A stretch of 64,000 nucleotides of DNA from Stromatinia cepivora (lineage: Eukaryota; Ascomycota; Leotiomycetes; Helotiales; Sclerotiniaceae), in contig RCTD01000030.1 of assembly GCA_014898415.1 (NCBI GenBank), positions 434,001 to 498,000 on the forward strand, written 5' to 3'. A program made the position numbers and the translations under genes. Shown in pieces: positions 33,098 through 45,929 of the stretch. Positions within the stretch are counted from its first letter, which is position 1; every line of letters starts with the position of its first letter. The notes beneath the pieces were generated by a model. That model saw only the letters and a program-made list of their open reading frames with translations, did not search any database and was not told the DNA's origin.

Positions 33098-35906
33098 GAA
33101 TTTAAGACTGATGCAGGTTAATTAATTGTCCAATCCGATCCAAAGAGAAGTGATACTCATCCTGAACCACTCCTTGATGGAGCTCCAGATGACGGCCAAA
33201 ACAGTCAAAGGCGAAAGTAAAGCCCATTCATATCTCCCGTCACATGAGGATCTCAATAGAAAGATCATCGAATTCATTCTCCGTAGGAGAAACTTTCCGA
33301 TTCCGATTCCGACACGATTGCTTTGTCTTGACTCATCTTGGACTCATTTAATCCGATATTTGATTGGCTACACAACAGTCAAAACAACAGTATCACCTTA
33401 CGGAATAGGCGGAGGCATGGATGGATATGGATATTTGAACAAACAGATGACATGAAAGATCGCATTCTAATAAACATTTTGGACGGTCGTACAGGATTTA
33501 AACTTTCGGGTTCACTTGGCTTGCCAATGGCTTGCGAGTAATGTAATTGGAAAAAAGTATAATTTTTGAGAGGAACAGAGCGGAAGTTCCAAATTAGTCA
33601 ATGTGGAAAACGTGGCTTTTAAAAGATTTTAATAGAGTTACCTACCTAGTATGGTAAACTAGAAGCTGGATTAGTTAACGGTATAAGAATCCACGTGGAA
33701 AAGTTTCAAGTTTTAGCTAGCGAAGTCTCGGGAGGAAAAGGAAAGTCTAAATAAGTCAACGGGAGAAAGGATGAAGCTGGGAAAACGGGAAATGAAGAAT
33801 GTAAGCATAAAACAGTTGTATCTGCACGAATTGAATATACCGGTTCCAATCAGCCGGACAAATATAGTTCTGATTTTAGATTGGTGGTACTTGTACTCCT
33901 TTGTTTTGAAACTTGCACTGCATCGATATAAATATGGGCAGTAACATACCAACTATGCTAGTCATGAGAATGGCATTTCTTAGAAACTGATATCAACTTG
34001 AATATCGGTGTTTGTGATAGGAAAACGCCATCGCCAAGGAGATTCCTACCGATCTAAGATATTTATCTTTATCTTTTTTCAAAAAGATATTTAGTACAGA
34101 TATGCGAAATTAGCATTGCTATGAATGAGATTCATACGGGAGATATCCAATTTCTCTTTATGATTCAGTATGGTGGAAGCTTTTGATGACTTTTGGTTTA
34201 GTTAAAAGAAGAATCGAAACTGAAGATCGAAAGCTCGAACAGCTGATAATGGGACAAATTAGCCTAGTTATGTATTTCATAAATAATCTTTGAAGTTTGT
34301 GCTCTTTTACTTATTACTATATATGAAGTTTGAACCTTTGAATTATTCACAAGATATTAATAACTAGCTACATACTCTTTAGGAAAGGATAGGAAATCCT
34401 TGCAAATATTCCCTTTCTCGTTCGTCATTCTCTCCCTTAGCGTCATAACTTTTGTGAATGTAAATCGGAAAAACAAATGGAGGATCGGTGCACATTTAAT
34501 TAGGATCCCCGCACATGCATTAATGATCATTAGTCATCTGCTTCAATCTCGATGAACAACCCAACCGCAAATTCTTTTTCTTTCACCTTATTGATGATCA
34601 CTGTCTGTACACAAAAATCTATACTATATCATACATATCATTCTACCTATCATTCACTACCTCCATCCACTCATATAGAGAATTTCTATTAAGAAAAAAA
34701 AAAAAAAAGATTACTTGAAAAACTTTCAGGCATAAGCAACGAAGACGCCTATTTTTTAATTTATTTCCTTCTTTTAGTTTGTTTGTTTGTTTATAGTACC
34801 TCAACTTTTTCTCCCTCTTTTACCTTTTATTATACCTTCTTGGGTAATTTTTACTTTTCCCCTCCTCCCTTCATCATCATACATCTTTTTGTTTATAACT
34901 TTTCCACTATTAGGTTCCAGTACTTGTTCTATACCATAGCACTATTACCTACTCAATATTCAATACCCAATATTCCAATATCCCAAAATCCATTCAAGAT
35001 TCCTTCTTTATTTTTCAATTGGCGCCCACTCGCATACGCATACGCATGAATCGCATCTATTCCGTTCTTCCTTTACACGCATTTATTCTGTCCCTTTCTC
35101 TATTCACTACTCGAATTATACCGAAATCGAATCCCTTTCTCATCGAGATATCTCTCTAATACCTCATCTTCCTACTCTCCTACTCCACCGTGGGAGTTAA
35201 ACTCTTTGACACGATCAATAAAAGATTCACGACCCACTACTACACACTACCCAGGTACTTTTACACTACCCAAATTACCTAGCTTCTCATACTTTTCAAA
35301 ACAATCTACCTGCCCTAAGGTTGCCCCTCTCATTCATCAGTCATGTCCATACGTCACGGCTGATCTATCATGGCAGCTAGGAATATTTATGAGAATACTA
35401 TGTTTTAGGTGCCGCGAGAATTTCTGGCTAATATTGATGTGAAGTAACGCATTACAGCAAGACCCGCCCCAAGTTTATCGATTTTTAGATCAACATTTTA
35501 TCCTATCTCGCTTTCAGCAAGCTCTACCGATTAAACAAATTCAACAAATAAACACTTTAAACCATCATCTCAATAGAGTTCTTTTCAAAACGCCTTCGTC
35601 CTTGCTCTCGAGTCCCAATCGTCAACCTCTTTGACGACGGCGGCCTTATGATAGAGAGGAGAAAGTTGATAAACCCTCGTGGTCAAAACTACATCCGAAC
35701 TTTAGCCCTTCAACAGAATTTATTTCCTTCAATCACTTTATGAAGGAACCGGATATTGGCATTATAAAGGGAGACTACATCTCAACAACCTTCCAGGAGA
35801 TCTATTTACCACTAAATCGTGGAGCTAAGAACACATTCGAAAGACCGCAATTTAAAACCAGAAAGAACTTTTAGCGAATAGGTGGAGAAGGCATTTATCC
35901 TAGGAA

Positions 35907-35963
35907 GCTGGAAACTGGAAACTGGAAACTGGAAACTGGAAATTGGAAATTGGAAATTGGAAA
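35907..35963. repeat. 7-bp CTGGAAA/TTGGAAA array
   Basis: About eight tandem copies upstream of the SAM/HMG gene. The array lies in an open frame continuous with the gene (encoding WKLETGNWKLE-type residues), but it is probably in the 5' UTR. Confidence 0.92.
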
Positions 35964-36010
35964 CTCTCACGTATATCTCTGGACACGAGTATCCAGAGGC
36001 AGCCTGCTGT

Positions 36011-37780
36011 ATGACTGACTTGGCAGAAATCTTTGCGGAGTTGGGCATCTCTCATTACCTCCACAACTTTCTCGAGCAAGGGTTTGATACATGGGACACA
36101 ATACTGGACATAACGGAGTCGGATTTCGATGCCCTTGGTGTGAAACTCGGCCATCGTCGGAAACTTCAGAGGAAGATTGCCAATTCCAGGGGTCTGTCTT
36201 CAGATCGAGCTCTTGCATCTCCCTCTAGCACAACGCTAGGCGACACTCATGGAGATGAACCGAAAGTAGGAGGAGGGAGAGACGCCAAGGATGGAGGTAG
36301 TGGACCACATGGAGCGAAGCGAAAGTATAGAAGGCATCCCAAAACAGACGAGAATGCACCAGAGCGACCACCGTCGGCATATGTCATATTTTCGAATAAA
36401 ATGCGCGAAGATTTGAAAGGGCGAAATTTATCCTTCACGGAAATAGCCAAATTAGTAGGGGAGAATTGGCAGAATTTATCACCAAGCGAGAAGGAACCAT
36501 ATGAACAATCGGCATACAAAGCCAAGGAGCGTTACAACAACGAATTGGCCGAATACAAAAAGACACAGAGTTTCAAAGACTATTCACAATACCTCGCCGA
36601 TTTTAAACAAAAGCAAAACCAGCAATTAGCGACTGAGATGGATGTTACAAAAAGGCCCAAACTCGAAGCCCATATGAGTACAGCGAGCAGTGGAACAGCA
36701 AGTAGTGGTGGCAGTCAGGCCGGCGCAGAATTTTCCTTGGGCCGCATGCGTGTAGATTCCTCGGCGTCATCGATTTCTCCGTGGCATGCATCAACCTCGC
36801 CCTCGTCCGCCGTCATGACACCCACCTTACCAGCCCCGACGAATGGTCCTAAAGTACCAGGATTACAGGGTAGGCTAGGTCCAGGGTCACCAATTGAGAT
36901 GCCAACGGTCCTCCCTGGTTATCGTGAGGCTATGTTAGGGCCAGGAGGGTCACCGATCGATACGCCGAAGGTTCTTCCTGGTTACCGTGAGTCTATCTTG
37001 GGGCCAGGAGCGCAGAATTGGCGAGAAGATCATCGTGATGAAAGCAGCATTGCGCAACAAATGACCCACGCAACCAGCATTGAAGCGCGCTTCGGTCAAT
37101 CAAGTCCCGCCACTGCCGCCATGCAAGATCATTCGAATTCGAACGATTCAAAAGAGCATCGCCGCAATCCCCAAATTAACCAAAATCCTCCACCGCCATC
37201 ACTTACTTCGGAATCAACCGTACAATCCTCTGGCTCCTTGGCCAGTAACGCCTCTATGTACCCCGGACCTCGAACACCACTAGAACCAGATTTAAATCGA
37301 GCTCTTCCCATTCCTCCATTATATCCTCAGAAATCCGGAAGCTACGACGGCCAATTACCGTTTTTATCGGGTCATCCATCCTTATCACCCCAGAACTCTC
37401 TGCCTGGATCCCAACAAAGTACCAATGGTTCGTGGCAAATCTATTATGTTTCCTTGTATCCTTTGTACTCCTCGGCTTGTTTTACATATTCTCTGGCAGT
37501 TACCAGTAGCTAATCAAATGCAATAGTCAATCAAATCAAGGATTTTTCTACCACAATGCCACCTATACGACGATATAGTGAAGTTCCCCAGAGCCTCTCG
37601 AACACTATGGACAGTATAATAGGTAGATCAGACAAACACACATCTGATAGTTCGCATCCCCAATCAATAAATAATTATGTTTCGGCCGCGGAAGAAATCG
37701 ACCTTGACCCTATCAATGCTCTGTTGAGAGCTGGAGAAATTGTGAATCGTACCAGTCGTGAGAGACAATTTAATTGTTGA
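36011..37780 (+). CDS. SAM-domain plus HMG-box DNA-binding protein
   Basis: Probable nuclear regulator or chromatin protein. The likely start is ATG 36011 (MTDLAEIFAELGISHYL), because the SAM domain begins there. The frame stays open upstream to ATG 35882 through a 7-bp repeat. Residues 1-62 form the SAM domain (FLEQGFDTWDTILDITESDF...GHRRKLQRKIA). The HMG box spans about residues 115-185 (PERPPSAYVIFSNKMREDLK...FTEIAKLVGENWQNLSPSEK...YNNELAEYKK). After that comes a Ser/Pro/Gln-rich disordered region with a repeated block (PTVLPGYREAMLGPGGSP / PKVLPGYRESILGPG). An intron ends at 37526 (ATAG). Its donor is GTACCA at 37419 or GTTCGT at 37428; both keep phase 1. The last exon, 37527-37780, ends RTSRERQFNC. 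Length is about 556 residues. Target genes are unknown. Confidence 0.85.
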
Positions 37781-38500
37781 TTGATTCTTGATTCTCGAAT
37801 CTCTCAAACAGCTTGAAGGGGGCGGCACGTATATGGAGGAACAAGAATCGACATATCTGCTTAAATTTTTCTCGGTGGGTCTTTTTTTCGGCGTACGGGA
37901 TCTTAGGTTTGGATGGAGCCTGGAGTCGTTGGGACATCGAGGACACTCATGATTATGATTCCCTGAAAGGTTTTTATGACATACTGTCCTTGTTACTAGA
38001 CATGAGACTGCATTGTATGATTTCAAAGATAAATTGGATTGACAGGCAGATGTGGATGCATTCTGGAAAGAACTTTCAGATTATTCTATAACAAGAAGAT
38101 GATGATCATCTGATTTTTGATATATATTTTTTTTTACCTATTCGATTATAAGCGCGAAGATTCACTATCCAGGTACTACTCTGATGTACATAGGAAAATT
38201 GAACCGGTGTGCTGGAAGCGAAGGAATCATCAGGATTCAAAGGGAATGCAACGTTGGAAGAAGACGGGATTTTCGAATCCGAGAGAAGCTGGAGCGCATC
38301 TCCATTCCATGACATGATATGATGTCACATTTAGATGCGGAGGATTTTCTCTTGCAGTAGCGATAATGTATATTAGTTCATCATGCATTTATGAATTCAA
38401 TATATTTATGATATTATTTTGATATGATATTATATATACTTTATTTGATATGAAATTTTCTAAGGAGTAGTGAAATGGATGGGGAGGGGGGATGTGATGT
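37781..38500. other. 3' flank of the SAM/HMG gene, left approach to the AT-rich island
   Basis: No gene is supported; the frame at 37813-38091 follows the stop codon without domains. AT content rises from about 38330. Confidence 0.4.
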
Positions 38501-38682
38501 AATAAATAATAAACAATAAATAATAAATAATAAATAATCAATAATAAATAATAAATAATAAATAATAAATAATAAATAATAAATAATAAATAATAAATAA
38601 TAAATAATAAATAATAAATAATAAATAATAAATAATAAATAATAAATAATAAATAATAAATAATAAATAATAAATAAATATA
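38501..38682. repeat. (AATAAAT)n 7-bp array at the left border of the island
   Basis: About 180 bp of almost perfect AATAAAT tandem repeats (about 25 copies). It is directly followed by ATTTATTT sequence that could fold back on it. Confidence 0.95.
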
Positions 38683-38840
38683 AATATATTATTTATTTAT
38701 TTATTTATTCATTCGTTTGTTTAATACAAGTAAAAAATAAAATAATAAATAAAAAAAGAAAGATTAAATACTAGATAAATATTTATTTATTTATATATTT
38801 AGATATCTTTATAATGATTTAAATATTAAAATATATATAT

Positions 38841-39064
38841 TGTCGGAATATGAATCACGTGCATGGTAAGGATGGTAAGGATGGTAAGGATGGTAAGGAT
38901 CACGTGCTCACTAGTGCTCGCACTAGTGCCTCGGCATGCACCATTATATAGTTCTTCACCTTCCATAGATTCTAGCTCTTTAGGCAAATCAAAACGTATT
39001 AACTATCAAGAGTATTCTATGTTCGTTGATAAGCTTCACTTCCCTGTATACAGTTATCCCGATA
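38841..39064. repeat. Possible solo LTR with E-boxes and a 9-bp repeat
   Basis: A less AT-rich patch beginning TGTCGG and ending CCGATA, i.e. near-inverted termini if one C has become T. It contains CACGTG twice (about 38856 and 38901), four copies of GGTAAGGAT (38865-38900) and a TATATAG box at about 38945. I found no target duplication and no second copy in the window, so this is only a candidate. Confidence 0.3.
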
Positions 39065-39251
39065 GATAGAATACTCGAAAGAAAAGATGATAAGAAGAAA
39101 TCAATATAGAAATAGATCTTCGAAAGGATATTTGATAATCATAACAAAGATGATTATCATTATCAAATTAAATGAAGGTATTATATTTCTATTTAACAAT
39201 CAATAATCGATTTGAAAAGGAACGAAAAAATATTAATCGAATATTATTATT

Positions 39252-39414
39252 TGTTGGATTTTGGATCATACCGTATATCTAAGCATAGGACTATACTATA
39301 ATGGGATTAGCCTGCATATGATTCTACCGAATCATACAACCTATATAATAGCTTCTAACCAGATAACCTTAAAATAATAAGGTTTTTCTATCCACTCAAT
39401 ATAACTTGTTAACA
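39252..39414. repeat. Left LTR of the 2.3 kb element
   Basis: 163 bp, TGTTGG...TTAACA. The left part retains C and G; the right part shows C-to-T and G-to-A changes compared with the other LTR. Confidence 0.9.
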
Positions 39415-41404
39415 GATTATAAACCCAAACTTTATATATCACTATATAATTTAGAATTAATTTTCCAGAATAAAAAATCAAGTCCTCAATAAATTCAGCA
39501 AAATAAACAAACAAAATCGATATAATTAAACAAAAAAGCCCGTTATACTAAATATAGCCAACAAAATGAAGAATAGTTTGTATAACAGGTAAACAGAGGA
39601 ACCCATTATATTAAATATATCTGCAAAATAGAATCAAATAGAATTATAAATTATTTAATGAATAAATAAAGAAACCCATTATACTAAATATATTAACAGA
39701 ATTGAATCCCAACAACATAACTAATATAAAAGAACCTGCTTTAGAAATTATTTAAACAGAAAATACCACCTTTTTACATCCTTTTTCCAACAATTCAAAA
39801 ATCAACCGATTCCCTTGATATCTTTTTTCTCTTTTGGAAACCTTTTTACCTTATATCAATAACAATAATAAAAAATAAACACTCTATAAAGCAAAATAAA
39901 CCTTTCGAAACCTCTCCAAAACAAAACTCGAATATTCCTATTCCTCGAATACTTTCGATCTTTACACAATTAATAGATTCCCTATAGAAAACCTAATAAA
40001 AGTATTGAAAATTATATTTCTAATATAGTTTTTGAAGGAATTATAAAACCTATATTTGTTTTCGTTTTAAATACTTTAGGGATTCGTTTTCAAAATCCAT
40101 TATATCCTTTTATTCAGCTTTAAATAATTATAAATTTATTTTGCTTTTTGATTCTACTGAAATAAATTTATTAGCAAAATTTAAGATAATCTTAAATTTT
40201 ATTCCTGATACAGATTCAGAGTCTGCAAAAGTTGATTCTTGAACTAGAACCTTTAGAATAATGAATTCGATATCTATAATATCCTTGGAATTTATTGCAT
40301 TTATATTGAAAAGATATTACTGTTTTTGTTTTGAGAAATAGCACTTCCGTTCTGGGGGAATATTTTTTATATTCCTTTTAAGGATTCTTTATTAATATCC
40401 AATCCTTTCCCCAATCACCATTCCTTTATATTATTATTGATATCTTTGATATCTTTTTATTCTTCTTTTTGTAATTACAATCACCAGTTTTGCTATCTTT
40501 TGATACATTGTTTATTATATATCATTTCAATATCATTTTATTTTTATTTTTAGATCAATATTATTTTGTTATATCTTCATATTTAATATTTATAACAATA
40601 ATTATATTGATAATCATAAAGAAGAAAGAAAGTATCTTTGGTAAGGAAGCCGGAGATGGAATCAGAAGCGACTATAGAAAAAGCTGGAGATAGAATCAAA
40701 AGAGGAAATTGTATACCGGAAGATATATAGGGCAATATATTGGGAGAAATAGACGATTATATTAATAATAGAAGGACGCATATCCATTAGGCTCCGTTAT
40801 ATAGTATATGGAGATTATTAGATATCTAATCAAGTGTAGTATTAGAGATCAATAGATATCATAACTTCCTAAAGCCGGTAACAGCTTACCAATTAGTATA
40901 TAAAGATCATTAATATTTAGACAAATATAATACTAAAGATTGATAGATACAATAATTCTTTGGAATAAGAGTTACTAATTAGTAATCTATTAATCATCCT
41001 GACTAATAATTAGTTATACTTTTGCTACAAAGGGAAGAATTATAGATATAATTCTATAGAATATATTGTTCTATTAGAGAGAAGCATCTATACTGCGGTA
41101 TAGGGCTGAAGGCTCTAGCCCAATACAGTTGAAAGATTGGGAACAGAAGAAATGGATTTCCTTTAATTTTTATTATAAAAGAAAAATACTGATTATCCTT
41201 TAAAGATTATTATATTATCATAAAGCAATTATTCTATTCGAATCTTATTAGATCTTGGGTTTTAAAAGATTTAGCAAAGGAATAATCATTCAATACCATT
41301 AACTTTCTATTTTCAGATTAACATTGCTCAGCTCGGTTTAAATCAATTATAATATTTATAATTTAGCCCTTTCTGCTTTTATATACATTATACTCCTGAA
41401 AAAA

Positions 41405-41567
41405 TATTAGATTTTGGATCATACTGTATATCTAAGCATGGGATTATACTATAATAGGATTAGTCTGTATATGATTCTACCGAATCACACAATCTGTATA
41501 ATAGCTTCTAGCCAGATAACCTTAGAATAATAAGGCTTTTCCACCCACTCAATATGACTTGTTAACA
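41405..41567. repeat. Right LTR of the 2.3 kb element
   Basis: 163 bp, TATTAG...TTAACA. The left part is mutated and the right part preserved, the mirror image of the other copy. Confidence 0.9.
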
Positions 41568-41726
41568 TTATTTATATTTAGAATAATTAGAATTATTATT
41601 ATAGATTCTGAATCATCCAAATATAATATTATTATTATCAATATCAATAATTATATTTAAAATACTAAAACGATTATCGAAATAAAAGAAAATACAGTTT
41701 ATATAATTAAAAAATGTATATTATAG

Positions 41727-42035
41727 TATCACGGGATAGTATGATTACACGGCACTTTCAGGGATCGTTGAATAGGTGGTACACGTGATTGATAGAGTAA
41801 AAGAATTGAATGATTTGCTCTTGATTATATGAATCAAGAATTGTATATATAGAACAAATAAATGGTTATTTAGCCGATATATACCTTAATTAGGCTAGAT
41901 CTTTATTTATTAGTATATTAGGATCATTTTATCAATTGGTGGATTGGTAAGGATTAATAGATTTTTTATTTCGATTGGAAAGTATACGCTTTGATTTTTC
42001 ATAAGATATAGGGGATTGCGGGGTTTTCTGTAACA
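41727..42035 (-). repeat. Left (3') LTR of the copia element
   Basis: 309 bp. The outer (left) third keeps C/G (CACGGCACTTTCAGGGATCG); the inner part is C-to-T/G-to-A mutated (for example GATTTTTC where the other copy has GATCCTTC). Confidence 0.92.
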
Positions 42036-43979
42036 CATCCCTTAGATCAGAAGACGATCTGAAACAAATAGAAAGGTATAGAAAATGGCAATTCATATAA
42101 TTCGTAAATGAATATACAAGGTGATTATAAACAGATATCAATTAAGGATTGGTATAATATATAAATCTGAAATAATCCTGGTACTTTTAGAATAAAGAAG
42201 AATTTGAATATATATAAATCGCAAATTTCTTTTGATCTTTGATTTATTATCTATAATATTCTTCAAAATCAAGATTTTGAATAATAAAAAGAAAGTTTTC
42301 CGTTGGGAGAATACAAATGAATGATTGATTCTGTAGTGTAACAATTGAGAATGTATATAATTATTAGGTTATAGTATATTGATCGCGATGGCGAAATAAA
42401 ATAAGTGAATTTTTTAAAGATATATGAATCCCTTTTTTGTATTTTTGTTTTTGTTTTAATTAAGTTTTTATTAATTATTATTATATCTAAGATTTCGGGG
42501 TTTAAGAAGGTTAAGTAAGTGAATCTCAATTGTGTTAGGTAAATAATGGTTGAAAAGAAAGCTTTGAGAGAATCGAATGCGAAAGAAGATTCTAGTATTT
42601 TTTCGAAGGATTAATAAATCAAGTAAAAAGAATTGATAAATCCAATATAGATGATGAATCAAGATATCGATCTCTGGGAGTATAATTTAACTAAATTTGT
42701 TTCTAGAATGATATATAATTATTTATTTCAGAAACCACTCCCTTCTATTAAAAGAACTACTATTTGTTATGGTTAATTGCCAGTTATAGATTCAGATAAT
42801 AATTTGAAGGTAGATTTTATTTTTGAATTTTATTATATAATTAAAAGGTTTTATTAATCTTATATTTGTAATTATTGAGATAAAGATTGTTCGATAAAGG
42901 AGAGAAAAAAGGGAATGTTTTTTTATTTGATAATGATAATCTATTTGATCCTTTGATACCAGATTTTTCGGATGATGAATTAAATGAAAAAGAGAGAGAA
43001 AAAAGATTATCGAAAATTGTTGGCTTTCTAATTAAAATAAGAGATAAGGGGAATTATAGGGAAAGGAACAATTATCTATATATTCGATATATAAAGTTAT
43101 TGATTATTAGGAGATATAATTTCTATAGTGAATACTTTATTGATTTTTTCAAATCGAATAATTGTTGATATTGGAATTATGGTATTTATTTGTATACTCC
43201 CTTATCGGTTTTCCTTTATCCTTTAATAGATTATTATATTATTATTCATCAGCAAAATTCGAAAATAAGTTCTTTGTTTACCCCTTATTTTTATAATATA
43301 CTAATCATTAATTATATAATTCAAATAGGGATATAGAATTATAATAAAAGTGATACTGGAGATTGAAAAGAAAAGAGAAATTATTTTTTTGTCTCTACAT
43401 TGTCGTTCCCTTTTTCCTTATTGTATTACTCATCGAAATCCTCGAAAAATTGAGTGGAAAAAGTACATTGTGATTTCGGAAAACGATAATAAAGATGAAA
43501 GAGAAAGAATGATGAAGAAAAAGAGAAGGAAAGAGCAGATAGTATATTCAAAGAAAAAAGAAAGGAAGGATAATCCCTTGACTTTTGTAGTATCGATAAT
43601 ACCAATAGTTTTGGTTACTCCAATTATTCCTTGTTCCTTAATTATTGCGGATAATTTAAAAGCTTTTTTACTTGAATTTCAAGTTATTAAATTTAGAAAA
43701 AAGTTTATCTTTTTTTAAGAATAGAAAATGAAGAATGGAAAAATAATCAATCTTGATTGTTCTTTATTTCTTAATGAATATAAAATATACAAATTGGAGT
43801 GTATTATAGAAAAATATAATAATCTGGGATATTAAATAGAACTCATTCTATTCATACTAAAAAAGAAAAATACAAACTCCAGATTATCATTATTCAAACT
43901 TTATAATCGTCGTTATTTAAGTTTTATAATCGTCATTACTTAAACTCTATAATCCTATTATTCATATTTTGTAAATTAA
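42036..43979. other. 1.9 kb copia 3' region without pol similarity
   Basis: Lies between the end of copia pol and the left LTR. On the plus strand, opposite to pol, it carries two Lys/Glu-rich open frames (42887-43168, 93 residues; 43350-43718, 122 residues) that are unusually long for this island. Short direct repeats (CTTTATAATCGTC type) occur at about 43908-43955. I do not recognise the peptides. They could be chance frames in A-rich DNA or a decayed extra or captured gene. Confidence 0.35.
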
Positions 43980-44420
43980 AAAAAGATCAAAAGTATTCGA
44001 ACTTTTGTCTTGTAAGATTCTTGGTGAGCCTATTAATAATTATATTGGTAATCGATAGATAGATTACATAAAAGTTCCCTTTTGAATATTTTTAATATAA
44101 TCATATATTTTGGATATCAATATAATATAGTTTCGTAATAATTCACTCGTTCTCATCAACCATCAATCTAATCGCTTGCTGATTATTACAGAAAATCGTT
44201 ATAGGCTCTTTCACTACTAGATCAATTTCTTTTAAGAAATATAAAATTACCATAATTTCTTTTAATATATACTCGACTTTGAGAAACTCTGTTTCGGTAA
44301 TTGAAATAATCACAATATTTTGTTTAGATACTTTTCATATAATTAAGTTACCGAAAAGGGATATAACATACCTTTGAGATGATCGATAAGTATCTGGATC
44401 ATCCACAAAAGAAATATCTG
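43980..44420 (-). pseudogene. Copia RNase H and C-terminal end of pol (decayed)
   Basis: Minus-strand reading from 44420 gives DISFVDDPDTYRSSQRYVIS, then KVSKQNIVIISITETEFL, the copia RNase H signature (DDPDTRRS, KQxxV, STEAE-like) with an internal stop. About 200 bp downstream is LTKNLTRQKFEYF, matching the LTK-LPRQKHEKF-type end of copia polyproteins. Confidence 0.75.
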
Positions 44421-44929
44421 AAAAGACGAAAAATTGTAATATTTGATCACCATTATATTGGATCGCAAGATACTTTATATTCTATAGATATTATAAATAA
44501 TGATCAATAGCTTTCATATAATTATTCGATAAATTGATTAAATAATAACTCAGTTATGAAATAGCGAATGATATATCCGCTTTTATAATAATTATAATAT
44601 ATAATATTGAGCTCATTTTCTCTTAATATATTTTTATAATATATATAAAAGCTTGACCCTAATTTTTCCGAAATATCATTATTGGGAACAATATATTTAC
44701 TATCCTGTTTATTACTTTGAATTTCTTAGCAATCTTTTTAATATATATATTATAAACTAACCACAACTTTTTCTTGGATCGATTATAGAGTATATATATA
44801 TTTAGAAATTATTTAATATTTCCTAAATCTTGTAATTTATATACAACTTTGATTCCTTTGATAATTTTTATGATAATTGATTTGTTTTTTTTTATAATAA
44901 ATGATCTAAATATTATTTACAAAGAAAAG

Positions 44930-45070
44930 AATTATAATAATATACTTTAGATTAATATATAAATATAATTCCTCTTTATATTATACTAATCCTGATTTTT
45001 CGAGTATCCGAATGAAATCCTTAAACTATATAACTAGGGAATCTTATAGATTATATAAAGCTCGATCGAT
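44930..45070 (-). pseudogene. Copia reverse-transcriptase remnant
   Basis: Minus-strand translation reads CRALYNL, stop, DSLVI, stop, FKDFIRILEKSGLV and then ELYLYIN. This follows the copia RT pattern (RALYGLKxSPxLWYxDF, then a CLF block). Two Trp-type codons have become stops, as expected from G-to-A change. Confidence 0.65.
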
Positions 45071-45647
45071 TATAATATTTTTGTTTGGGATTTTATATTT
45101 ATTAAATAAATAATATACAATTGAGATACTGAAAGGATTATACAGAATATTGACGAAAATATTGATTATATTGTATTGTTTTGTTTCGAAATTATATTTA
45201 ATAATGATTATTATTATAATTCAGAATAATCGGCCTGTTAATATAGCAGCATAAATAATCTTAATAGTATTCTTAATTTGAAGATCTTTTATATTATTAA
45301 ACATAAATAATAATAAATGATTAAACTTTGATCATTATATTTATATATAAATACTCATTGAAAAAGGATCGGTTTTGAAGGTTCCAATCTAGAATCGATT
45401 TTATATTAGGTTTTTCTAATCTTAAGATTATTAATTTTAAGATTGCAATCCTATTTGAATCAATATTCTATTTGATGATCTTTTAATTGATAATAAAAAC
45501 AAAGTAATTTTGGAGTTGCAAATATATGAATTCGAGGAAATAATATTGTCTGTAATCCATTGATTATAGATCAAATGGAAGACAATAATAGTTTTGCTTC
45601 AATTCCAATAATAATTATATTATAAACTATTACAAATTGAGAACACT

Positions 45648-45929
45648 TGTGACGCACAAGAGCCGTAGTAGAGCTGAATAAACAGGGTCAATTATGTTCT
45701 TTAGAATCTACAATTAAAGAATTATGGTTTGTAAGGAGTGATTAGATATATATATACAAATATTCATTTGTAGGTTACAGGGTTGTGCATAAGCATTATT
45801 AGAATTATCATTTTACTATACTAAATTGTATGAATCGTAATATATATATACAGATGATTAGCTTATAAATTGATATAGGAGATAAGAGGTATTACGTGGT
45901 TAGCTTTTTATAGTTTATGATTCGTAATA
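45648..45929 (-). repeat. Left (3') LTR of the gypsy element
   Basis: 282 bp. The outer (left) part is preserved (TGTGACGCACAAGAGCCG); the inner part is mutated, ending CGTAATA instead of CGTGACA. Confidence 0.92.

Larger units (their letters stand above)
32669..36010. other. 3.3 kb region without a supported gene
   Basis: This holds the 5' flank of the coiled-coil gene and a very long upstream region of the SAM/HMG gene. Minisatellites at 32721 and 33054 and the 7-bp array at 35907 are listed separately. There is a poly-A run at 34694-34708. Short open frames (33126-33455 and 34783-35049 on +) lack domains. The pyrimidine-rich DNA from 34750 to 35880 could be a long 5' UTR of the HMG gene, as is common for fungal regulators; this is inference. 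Confidence 0.4.
39252..41567. mobile_element. Complete short LTR retroelement (2.3 kb), probably non-autonomous
   Basis: Two 163-bp LTRs (39252-39414 and 41405-41567) share GATTTTGGATCATAC...CACTCAATAT and end TTAACA. The first begins TGTTGG; the second begins TATTAG, the same with G-to-A changes. A perfect 5-bp target duplication TTATT flanks the element (39247-39251 and 41568-41572). The internal part is only 1,990 bp and shows no reverse transcriptase or integrase remnant. A weak + strand patch near 41250-41330 could be a protease-like segment, but this is uncertain. The size suggests an element mobilised in trans. Confidence 0.85.
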
